Of a stretch of DNA of 64,000 nt, positions 34,535-44,204 are shown piece by piece (within the stretch, counting starts at the first letter, position 1; each line of letters opens with the position of its first letter). The DNA comes from Eumeta japonica (Eukaryota; Arthropoda; Insecta; Lepidoptera; Psychidae): assembly GCA_005406025.1 (NCBI GenBank), contig BGZK01000725.1, positions 124,001 to 188,000 of the forward strand, given 5' to 3'. The notes beneath the pieces were generated by a model that was not told where the DNA came from, made no database searches, and saw only the letters and a program-made list of their open reading frames with translations. The translations under genes were made by a program, and so were the position numbers.

Positions 34535-35224
34535 ATGAGCCGAAGGAAAAAAAAGATAGATTCACAACCGATTCCGTACATCAACGACTCTCTTTCGTCG
34601 TGGACTCTTAGTACGAAGAACAAAATCGAAAAGTCTATTGAAAATGAAAATATACAAACGGTTAGCACCAATAAACATAAGAAAAATGCATGCGCGAGAG
34701 ACGGCAAAGGAAATCACGATTCGTATCCACGTGAAAAGTTTACCTCCAAGGTGGAACTTTTCGACTCGCCAAGCCAGCGGGAGGCGTACAACGAAAGGTT
34801 GAAGTTGATCATCGAAATTTTCAAGTACTTTACGCATCCTTCGCGCAGAAACGCGTCCTACATCAGCGAAACCGAACTGGTGTCTTATCCAAATCCTTGC
34901 AAAATCGAGTTCAGACGGGGCGGCGTCACGTCTCGCCGGCTGCGGTTCACGAACTCGATCCTGGAACCGGTGTTCGTGACCATCTACAAGATCATGCCCC
35001 ACACCGAGCGGCTCAGGGTCGGCAACGCGAGTCGTTTCGAGCCCCAGCGGGTCCCCGTCGGGCTCAGTTACGAGGTCGTTCTGGTGTACAAGGACGGCGA
35101 AGGCGAGGAGTCGGTCGACCGCGCGAAAATCGTGTTCGTCGCTTCCAGGAACACGGCCACGCCGTGTTTCCAAGTTTGCGACATCGATCTGGACATAACT
35201 CCGTTGGACATTAAAAATATGTGA
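34535..35224 (+). CDS. Candidate host gene or last exon, ASH/MSP-like domain protein
   Basis: This uninterrupted 229-codon frame is the only intact non-transposon gene candidate. The first ~75 residues are basic and polar (MSRRKKKIDSQPIPYINDS). The C-terminal ~110 residues alternate in a beta-sandwich-like pattern, with PNPCKIEFRRGGVTSRRLRF, TIYKIMP, VPVGLSYEVVLVYKDGEGEE and RAKIVFVASRN. This resembles ASH/MSP-type domains of cilium and centrosome proteins (HYDIN and CFAP families); the match is by pattern only. Codons from about 34880 to 35210 are very GC-rich, unlike the surroundings. An AATAAA lies at 35252-35257, 28 bases after the stop. The reading frame stays open upstream from the ATG to a stop at 34487, and TTTTTCTTAG at 34500-34509 is a good splice acceptor, so this could be the last exon of a longer gene. 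An intronless retrogene is the alternative. Confidence 0.5.
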   Translation: MSRRKKKIDSQPIPYINDSLSSWTLSTKNKIEKSIENENIQTVSTNKHKKNACARDGKGNHDSYPREKFTSKVELFDSPSQREAYNERLKLIIEIFKYFTHPSRRNASYISETELVSYPNPCKIEFRRGGVTSRRLRFTNSILEPVFVTIYKIMPHTERLRVGNASRFEPQRVPVGLSYEVVLVYKDGEGEESVDRAKIVFVASRNTATPCFQVCDIDLDITPLDIKNM

Positions 35225-35464
35225 AGTACATAGACACGTTATCCGCTGAAAAATAAATATAATTACATATCTATACGACTACATAAATCTGTAGGTTTTT
35301 TCCGCAAATACATTTCTTTTGTCAAATTTTGTATTGTATATTCGTTTCCTGAGTTACTGACATTTAATCTACGATATTTAAAATTTTGGCTGTCGGTCCT
35401 TATGTCTTTTTATAACTTACTAACGGTCTGAGCGATTATAATCGAATATAGTATACAGTAAGAA

Positions 35465-35496
35465 CATATAGTTGCTTAAATATTAAGCAATATATG
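35465..35496. repeat. Near-perfect hairpin with 3-nt loop
   Basis: CATATAGTTGCTTAA pairs with TTAAGCAATATATG, with one bulged G, around the loop ATA. Confidence 0.8.
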
Positions 35497-36027
35497 ATTT
35501 CCATGCACTGAAAGTAAGAATAGTAACCATAAAAAAATAATAACCAAATTTTTTTCCTTTTTTATAGTGTGTGTTTGGGATTAGTGGGGAATTGAGGGTT
35601 TGGGTGTGTGGCAATGTCAGAATGTAGGACTATGGAAGTGTGGGTGTGCGTAAATGTGTGGTTTTATGTGTGTATGTGAGCGAAGCCATATTTGAAAAAA
35701 AAAAAACTACATTTTAATTTAAGCCCGATAGCCGGGTGGGTAACGGCTTTGTATTTATAAAACTGTGAGTCGTATCACAAATCTGCGAAGTCGGTGTTGC
35801 ATATTGGCGTTTGCCCTCAAATCATAATATTCACGAATGTTTTTTTTTCCTGCATTCCTTACAATGTAGGTAAAGGTCTCGCGCATATACGTATGACGAA
35901 TATTTATGTGGAAGTCGCCTCTACTTTGAAAGTTTATTTCATAACCTTTCGAGAAAAAAAAAACTTTAATGCATATTATGATAGGTATATTTATTGCTTA
36001 GATTAACTAATTCCTAGAAAAGTTTCT

Positions 36028-36079
36028 ATTTTATGCAAGTTTTTGTGCTATATGAATAGCACAAAAACTTGCATAAAAT
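36028..36079. repeat. Perfect 24-bp hairpin with 4-nt loop
   Basis: The arms at 36028-36051 and 36056-36079 are exact reverse complements with loop ATGA. The stem contains GCAAGTTTTTGTGC. It has no mismatches or bulges, and its total length is too small for a microRNA precursor. Confidence 0.95.
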
Positions 36080-37004
36080 AAAAACTCTGAAAAAACAGAA
36101 GTATCAAAGTTCATCCGGTCTTTTTGTAGCGTAAAACTATTGAAAAGATTCTGTATTAAAAAAAAATGCATTTTCGCCTTCAATAAATAATTATGCAATG
36201 GGATATAATGAGATACATCCAGCGGAACTGGTCCATTATTTTCTGCACATAATTACCAAATCAGTTCATACTTCATAGAATAAATTATTTGATATGAGTC
36301 TACCGCCAAGGTTCATTATAATAAATTTATGATGACAATAATGACCGTTATTTTATAAAAAAAAACATACTTTTTTTTTAGTTTTTCTGTTATACGAAAG
36401 CATAATAGCAATTAAAATAACATTTTGCGTAGGAAGCCTGACTGAGGACAACTGACCGAGGACGACCGGCCTGTGTGTAATACGGCTAGTTCTGTATAAT
36501 ACGGCCTTTTAGAAGTGTCTTTTTGGTCTGGAAAATTCCCTTTGCTACGTCTACATTTACGAATAGCATACGATTACAATGACAATTTAATAAACAGAGA
36601 TACTAGTCGAGTGTTAGTCAAACATGAGAGGTCAGTGTTCATTGCATTTTTTTTATAATGTATTTTATGCAACATTTATTTTACTATTCGATAGGGTTTG
36701 TTCTTAGAAACCATGTATGTACAGAGGACATTGTCCTTCAAGAGAATGAAGCTCTTGACATGGGGTTATTTTCGCGCTGTACAATTACACCGGTCTATAG
36801 TATTTTTGCGCATGGGACGTATGTATGGATGTGTGTACCTTACTTTTATTGCTTTTATAACTAGAAATAAGAATAAAAATAAGAAATAGTATTTCATTAT
36901 GTATGAAAAAAATGCAAAAAACCAACTAAAGAAAAATACGTATAATTTGTACATAGAAATGATTTAGAAAGATAACGATCGTCCATCTATAATTTCTTTA
37001 TCTT

Positions 37005-37352
37005 AAAATAGAGTCCAAATGTTTAAAATGGACAGTGCCTTTTCTGTCATGTTCAACAGAAGATTCTCTTATCATCCCCAAATATAATCTCCCATCATGC
37101 TTTCAGTGCCTGGCCTTGGTAACGTGTCTCAAATTCCATTATGTTTTGATGAAAGCGTTCCCCTTGTTTTTCCGAATAAGCTCCCACATTATCCTTAAAC
37201 TTATGCAAATGAGAATGTAACATGTCTATCTTTAGGGACGTTCTACATCCGATGATGCAGAACGTCTCTAAATATCTAAACGTATCTAAAGAACGATTCG
37301 AAATCACGTCAGTAGTTATAATTTTCATATCTTTGATCTCCAAGGGAACCAT
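37005..37352 (-). pseudogene. Decayed C-terminal fragment of the LHSHL / GERFHQ multi-copy arthropod family
   Basis: The open frame at 37352-37095 ends in IGCRTSLKIDMLHSHLHKFK and NVGAYSEKQGERFHQNIMEF then ETRYQGQ. After a one-base shift the reading continues SMMGDYIWGMIRESSVEHDR to about 37010. I know this order (cysteine, M-S-L-K, LHSHL, ...G..SEEQGERFHQDI..., RYQG, M..DY.W, then a basic end) from uncharacterised proteins that occur in many copies in insect genomes. Only the last ~110 residues are recognisable, and sequence above 37352 does not match. The repeated, fragmentary occurrence suggests a mobile element. What the protein does is unknown to me, and no active-site claim is made. Confidence 0.72.
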
Positions 37353-37359
37353 GAATTTA

Positions 37360-39845
37360 CTGCCTTAACTTTTTAAGCTTTGTTCTCCTCATCGCTAAAC
37401 AATCGTAGGAAAATATCACAATCTCTAATTTCTTTCTATTTCAGGGCTTACAGGATTCCAGCTTTAATATTCGTTTATGAAAGCTTTGGAAAAAATGTAA
37501 TACGCAAACGCACACAGTCGTACACATATTAGCGACGCGAGAAACACTACCCCCGCCGTCTTACTTCCCTTACGACAGCGACAGCGTGCAATTACCGACA
37601 TTAATTGGCTGCGAAAATCAAAAATTGTCAAATCGCTACAACTTTTTTAAAATGAAATATTTTCGATGTTCAATTGCAATTTTTGTATATTTTTTCTCAT
37701 ACAATCGGAATATATTAAGTAAATCTCATGCGCAAGAATTTTTTATTTTTTAGTGACAGGTGAATTATTGATTCTATTAACGAAGACGACTTATCGTTGC
37801 AAATAAAACGATGACAAAAAAAAAGAGTAACGCTTGTCCAATTACAGCCATTTTGGTTACAAAACGAAATTTCGAATTTGTGAATAAGTTTCGAGTGGAA
37901 AAATTAGAAACCAATGAAATTTATTTCGATATTATTGAGGTTTTTTTTTCAAATTAATAATTACAAAAGCTAGCTAGGACTTGCACTTTTTTGTTTTCAT
38001 ATTAAGCGAAATGATAAATACATAACTTTAAACTTTTATATACATAAAGAAATTGCACATTCATTTGAGAAAAACCTATTTTTTTATTCGATTATATTAA
38101 GTTTTTTTATATGCTTCTAGATCATTAATTATGTACTCTGCGACGATATGTAATCGAATTTTGTTTGCGGATTTGCATTTTATTTTAGAGCAGGTAGACA
38201 AATTTTAAGTTTTTGTCTTCATGTATTATAGTTAACTTTTATACGCTGTCAGGTTATTTTTATTAAACTCACTGAAATTATTGAAGGCACTCTTAAGAAT
38301 TTTTAACTTATTTTTCATATCATCTGCATTGAAAATGTGAGTTACTATACCTGTCGAGTCGACCGGAACGAGCCAATTTCAGACCAATACGACTGTAGCT
38401 GGGCAGAAAGTGATTATTTTCTGTCCTAAGGCCGAAAATGATGATTTTCTGTCCGCTGAATGAAGTTACGGCTTTATTTACAATCCTGTCAAAGTATCTT
38501 TCGTTTATTTCATGCCTTTATAACTATCATTCTGACAGTTAACTATACTGATAAATAAAAACCTGAAAAATCAAAATCAAAGTATTTAAATGTTTACGAC
38601 AAAAATGTTGCTCGGAAAGAATCCGAAGAAGCTTCATCATGGTCGGGAGAAGCTTTATTAAGTTATTTCGTAGTACGAGCTGAAAGATATGCACCGTCAA
38701 CTTAATCGTATTTTCGCTATTTGTCTGAAATTATTTAGTCCCCGTTGGCTCCATACAATGAAACTAGCATTTTTAATATCGATTATATTAAAAATATAAA
38801 GTGTGACACGGAATAAAACACGATTTCAGACCGGGTGATGTCAGCCAATTTCACCCTGGTCTGAAATAGTTTTGTTTCATCCCTAGTCACACAATATACT
38901 ATTTCCAATATTTTCGTTAGTTTTTTAAAAACCGATTTTAATTTTAATCTCTATCGAAAGTCCGGCATATAAAACTAGTTTGTGTACTGGTCATAATAAT
39001 AATATTCTTCTGGTGTAGCGCGCACTTGTCATTTATTTGAAATACAAATATTCATCGGTATACGCTCGGTAAACTTCGGCACAATTCGAGTCGGGAGCCG
39101 TTAAAAGCCGAACGCGCGCACCGGGGGAGTCCCGCCGCAGCCCGCTTGACATGTGTACGGTTATTGCAAAACTCAATGTAATTATATAATTTTAAGATAT
39201 TTCCTCTAAACAATATGTTTGCGTGTACACTGGTGGACATTAAACTGATTTGTTTCATCTTTGTGTGTCGTTATTTAAATGATGAACCCACCGGCGCACG
39301 CTACACTGGTTTAATGGTGAACCGGTTAATGGAGATTGCTAATTTTAGGCATGGAAACGTATATCGAAATTGTATAATAAACCCATAGGGTAACAATATG
39401 TTTACAAATTTTCACAACTAAGTATTTTACACATAATTATAGAAAAGTCGGTTTAGAATATTGTCAGTACTTTGGAATTATCATTGCAATTGTTAGAATA
39501 TTGTCAAGAACGTTATTATTTTATGCACATATATATTACTTGTTTTCTTCTAAATACCGAATCAGTATCAGACGAACATTTCATAACCATTTCGTTCGAT
39601 ATCAATTTTAGTTTCTTTGCATACTGGCAGCATCGGCATATTGTTACGACATGTCTCAGTTGTCGTTCGAAAACTAAAATAAAATAACAGGTAAACACTC
39701 ACAAAATTGGAAGATTTGTCTCAATGTTGCTGACATTGAAACGCAGAAATGCACTGTAGGACCATTTTAATATTCCATTCATCACACTTAACTTGTGACC
39801 ATTCTGTACGCTTAGAAAAACAAACTAAGCAGTACTCGGATTTGT

Positions 39846-39881
<36 letters not shown>

Positions 39882-40440
39882 TGTTTGACTAGTGATCTAG
39901 AACATTCTCCGAGTGTAAACAAAATCACAAATCATTCACAAAAATAAAATGGAAACATGTCAAGTCCGACGTAAGCAACATTTATCATAACCGGGAACAT
40001 TCTAAGCAATCAAAATGCACTAACAATGTAAACAAACAATCAGTCATGCATTTCTAGATAAACAAACATTATACAATACAGATATTCTTTTATTGTATTG
40101 TTTTGTTTATAAACATAGATCGCCACAATTACGTTATTGCGGCCTTGTAGAGATAAATGTGTTTACGCTTAACGTATACGATACTCATTATTTAGCCATG
40201 TACTTACGCATCAAGCCGGTGAGAAAAAGTCGAATAAGCAATATTGTTTTTATCGAACGCGCCCGGGCACATTGCCTATGCGTAGATTAAACAATAATTA
40301 GGTTCATACTCCAAAGGTGACAATCGTATATTCGCTGGTAATGGTCGTGATTGCGTCATACGTTTTTATCGGGCTGTAGTTATAAAGCGCTTTATATAAA
40401 AAAAAAACCATCGTAGCAGCTTAAGTGATATAATTATTTC
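37360..40440. other. AT-rich intergenic DNA
   Basis: No gene is recognised. A GC-richer patch with many CG pairs lies at about 39060-39150, and a TA/CA microsatellite at 39846-39880. Frames of 60-71 codons at 39052, 39472, 39516 and 40093 have no motif. Confidence 0.5.
39846..39880. repeat. (TA)n(CA)n microsatellite
   Basis: A short TA run is followed by about 11 CA repeats. Confidence 0.95.
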
Positions 40441-40515
40441 GTGATCAGCAGTCATGATTTCGACCGTTATTTGCGTAAACAAATGAGTCAGCTGAAATTA
40501 AGAATGAATCCAGCG

Positions 40516-40573
40516 CTCGAGTCGGGGAGATCATACGAGGTTCTCGAGTCAGGGAGGTCACACATACGAGGTT
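40516..40573. repeat. Imperfect 27/31-bp tandem duplication
   Basis: CTCGAGTCGGGGAGATCATACGAGGTT (in two parts, 40516-40542) is followed directly by a copy with a 4-base insertion and two substitutions (40543-40573). The patch is GC-rich and lies inside a 62-codon frame of no recognised family. Confidence 0.8.
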
Positions 40574-40639
40574 CAGCCGGCTCCGCTTCGATTGCAACAG
40601 TAAGACGAAGACCCAGGGCGGGGGGCTGATGACCTCTCC

Positions 40640-42805
40640 GACCCCTCCCTCCAGATCCACCACTGATTATAATGTTGATCTAAATAGTAATAAATCTCTT
40701 ATTTTCTTGTGATATCTATCTATTTTCTTTTGCATGCATTATAATATACAATGCGTGAAAGTTCGATCTCATGCTTTTTCCAACACTATATTAATTCATT
40801 CTTGTTTTGTTATCACATATTTGCTGATTATTTTGTAAATTATGTATAGATTGAAATTAAAGCTTTTTACATAATATGTTGTTAACAAATTTTACATCTC
40901 ATTATTCTAAATATGCATTATGTGGCCTAACGGTAACGATTGTCTGACGACAGAGTAAAGCAGTAGCAATTTTTAATTCGTTATTTATTAACAAATCATA
41001 CAAAATTGCCGAAATATTTTGAGCAATAAATTTATGAAGAAATGCAGGAATTGCACTTGAATTTCTACAATTTCAGTTCAGTTCTTGCAAAACGAAATAA
41101 TTAGCACTGAATTGTTTTCTTTCACATTATGACGTCCCAGAAAGCCTTAGTTATTATAACTTTTTCTTTTTTAGTATCACAAGAAAATATTACAATTTTG
41201 TGAAGATTGTCGTGTTATATAACAAATTATTAAATATAAATAAAGTTAGCACGGATTAAAATAAAATACTTAAATGGAAATAACTACAATATCCTGGGTA
41301 GAATAATAGATCGCTAACTATATTTAGAAGTCTTGTCCCATAAACGGTGTTTGGTAATGAAAATCGAAGAGGCTGTTTGATTATTGGGGACGCAGCCTCA
41401 GTGGATTACGCAAAACGTCTTGAGCGCACTGGAAGGAGAACACAAACCCTAGAGACCGAAATGACATATTTGTTCAAAGAAATACATGCACAAAATACAT
41501 GTAAAAAATGGTACTCAGGCGCACACGTTATGTACCCTAACGTATTCTAACCTAACCCTAGCTCCTCCTGGTTTCTGTCGATGACTTGATCTTGTTATTT
41601 TCATCTAGCGGTGCCGCTTGCAACTGCTTTATACCGCTTCAATCCGCCTCGCTCGTCGATGGTTCTAATTGCTTCGCTTGGCGCAATTTAACGCATTTTC
41701 TATGGAAATAAACACGTTCCGCCCTATTCAAAGGGCTTCATTGAAGACCGACATTCCTTTCTCTCTCGCTATCCAAATTAAGTTAAATTACACTTGAGTG
41801 ATCGACAAATTTCGGCAACAAACCACACTTTTGTAAATTATGTACTTAACTTCTAATGAGTACCAGAGTGAAGTATGCATCACATTTGTTAAAGCATAAT
41901 AGTTTCCATCATAAAGGACTATTACCGGGAAGAATTTACTTCCGAGGGAATTTATAAACGTATTAATGATATAATATACGCCATGAACATGCCTATGCGC
42001 TATCGAATAGTGTCTTTAGAATATCACTGATGAACATTGTAGATACAAAGATGTAAATGATGTTGCCATTATATTTTTCGTTATGTGTGGTTTTTGCAAG
42101 TGATCATTTACTGATCCGAACGCCAGGACATCAAAAAAAAAAAAAATTAATTATGTCAATCTTAAAACCGTAGCTCCACTCAATATCGGTGATCTTTGCC
42201 TGAAGATTTTATTTTTAGAAATGAATTCACTTACCAACCGATTTAGTGACGCAAATACGACTGGGTTTCTTTGTATTCCTTTTAGGTTCCATACAAAGTT
42301 TAGAGTGAAAGGAGTTTAGGGTACCATACACTACGAGACATCTCATTGAGCTGTACCCTTGTACACCTTATTTTTACATGCAGTACATAAAAAATAGACA
42401 ATCAAAAAAAAATTAACAAGTTTTATTCTTAATTTGCACAATCTGATATTGTTTATAGCTCTAGGATATTTATTTGGAGTTCTATAATTGTAATACTTCT
42501 ATATGAATATGGTGAATAAAAAGTATAGCATTTAAAATATAACACCGGAGAAAATTAGGTAGCCTACAATAATGGATGAAAGAGCATTACTTAGATATTG
42601 ACATAAGTGTCATAGTTGTAATACCTTATGAATTGATAGTAAATAATTGCCTTAAATAGAAATCTTTACAATTGTTTTATTTTTTTTAAATGAAATGTCG
42701 CCTTTGGTATACGTCGTTATAGTATAACATAGTCCATATCATAGAGGAAGACGTAAGGATATCTCATTTATCCAGGATGAAAGTGAAACTGCATCCGAAT
42801 AGTTC
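40640..42805. other. AT-rich intergenic DNA, nothing recognised
   Basis: A 67-codon frame at 41347-41550 (GCLIIGDAASVDYAKRLERT) is GC-richer than average but unassigned. No transposon end is seen. Confidence 0.45.
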
Positions 42806-42810
42806 AACCA

Positions 42811-42984
42811 AAATCTGAATCAGTTAAAATCTCAATCAGTTAAAATCTGAATCAGTTAAAATCTCGAATTTGCCTTCGTTCAAACTCAGTTCCAATTTTT
42901 GTCCCAAGAATCCGAATTGATTCCGATCTAAATACGGAACTGGATTGGAATAGAGTCCATGACCGAAGGCAAATCCGAGATTTT
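42811..42984. repeat. Foldback element preceded by a 16-bp tandem repeat
   Basis: Three 16-bp units of AAATCTGAATCAGTTA (the middle one with CTC for CTG) span 42811-42858 and run into the left arm of a 21-bp inverted repeat: 42858-42878 (AAAATCTCGAATTTGCCTTCG) against 42964-42984, one mismatch. The 85-bp interior is itself partly self-complementary (CAGTTCCAATTTTT against GGAACTGGATTGGAAT). It looks like a small foldback or MITE-type element. Confidence 0.75.
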
Positions 42985-43855
42985 ATTTTATGTCCACACT
43001 AACAAAGCCACGCATAAAAGCTATTAGGTAAATTTAATTTGATAATAGTAAAAGTTGGAGATTGCAAAATGTAAGGATATATGGATATATACTACAAAAA
43101 TTTTAATTTTAACTATAAAGTATGAAACATTTTATTTTTTTGTGGTTTTTAGTGACATCTATTGATATTTGTGTTTACGAGTATATGACACAGTCCACAG
43201 AATAATAATCTAGTTTTATAATTGCTCAACAGATGGCTGTTCAAAGAGAACATACAAATAATATACAGATGGCGCTATTAAGCAAAAAAGAAGTAATGGA
43301 TATAAATACCTGACAGACAATACTCAGGGTAGCAATACAATAATATGTCATTAGATGAAAATAAAACATCTAAATATACATGTAACATTTATTTTCCTTC
43401 GAATAATAGTATAGATAAAATATTTCCAACTAATATTATTTCAATAATTCCCATTGAAGATTAGGTACTGTAGTAAGTACCTACCCACGTAATATTATCT
43501 TTTTGTTTTAATTAGATTATAGACGTAATCAGTGTGACATAAACTTTAGATTTAAGTATATTTTCAAGAATTTATCCCTAACTAGCTACTTAATATTCCA
43601 TTGAAAAACTAATTCTAATTCAAAATTCTTGTTTTATACCATGTAGTTATTATATGTATAAACTGGTCGAATTTGCAAAAACATTTTGTTAAACTGGCCA
43701 ATTTTTAAAGACATTTTAATATTTTATAAATTTCATTGACATGTCACAAAATTGAAAAGCTTCGATGAATTTTCACGAACTGAAAATTTATTCACATCCG
43801 ATTAGGCACAGGCGAAGGTTAAAGCCCTCTCTCATAGTTCGGAGTTAATTAGCGG
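42985..43855. other. AT-rich intergenic DNA
   Basis: CAGATGGC occurs twice (about 43230 and 43268) and a TATAAATA lies near 43292, but no transcript unit is evident. Confidence 0.4.
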
Positions 43856-43859
43856 AAAC

Positions 43860-44200
43860 ATTCGCGCGTTTTAGCCAGGACCGGCCGGTTACCGTTAGGC
43901 GCAAGTGGGCCGCCGCCGCCCGCGCCGCCCGCGCCGCGCCGGCCGCCGCGCCGATGCTCTACGACTCGCTGTCGTGTTCAGGTTGTAGAGGTACCTCGGC
44001 TACTACCTTATTGCCTCCACAAAAGTTGTAAACGCCGATTTCTGAGTAGTGGAACCGTCCGCGCCCACCCGACCGCGTGCCTCGACTTCTCAAGTCGACA
44101 TTCGAGATTTTTAAGAGGTAACGAAACGTCGTTTGGTCGGGGGCGTCCATTAATTAGGTATGACGCTTGGGGAAGGGGGCCCGGGGGGGTTCGGTCGCTT
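43860..44200 (+). other. GC-rich island with a possible exon
   Basis: Bases about 43875-43955 are almost pure G/C (GCCGCC repeats), in sharp contrast to the AT-rich flanks. On the plus strand after TTTTAGCCAG (acceptor-like, about 43867-43876) a frame reads DRPVTVRRKWAAAARAARAA, then PAAAPMLYDSLSCSG and continues to a stop near 44029. A donor-like CAG|GTTGTA falls at about 43980. On the minus strand a 63-codon frame (44150-43959) also looks coding-like. I cannot tell whether this is an exon, a CpG-rich promoter or an expanded simple sequence. Confidence 0.3.
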
Positions 44201-44204
44201 GCCA

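Larger units (their letters stand above)
35225..36995. other. Intergenic DNA with hairpins, no gene recognised
   Basis: Contains a GT-rich stretch (about 35570-35690) and two hairpins listed separately. Two small direct repeats occur: CTGACTGAGGACAA / CTGACCGAGGACGA near 36438-36465, and TGTAATACGG / TATAATACGG near 36475-36508. Short frames at 35794 and 36658-36954 have no motif. Confidence 0.5.

Noticed and set aside
34562..35173. A 203-codon minus-strand frame opposite the ASH-like gene
   Set aside because: It is the antisense shadow of the GC-rich plus-strand gene. Its Arg/Asp/Pro-heavy composition comes from complementary codons, and the plus frame has the better structure pattern and poly(A) signal.
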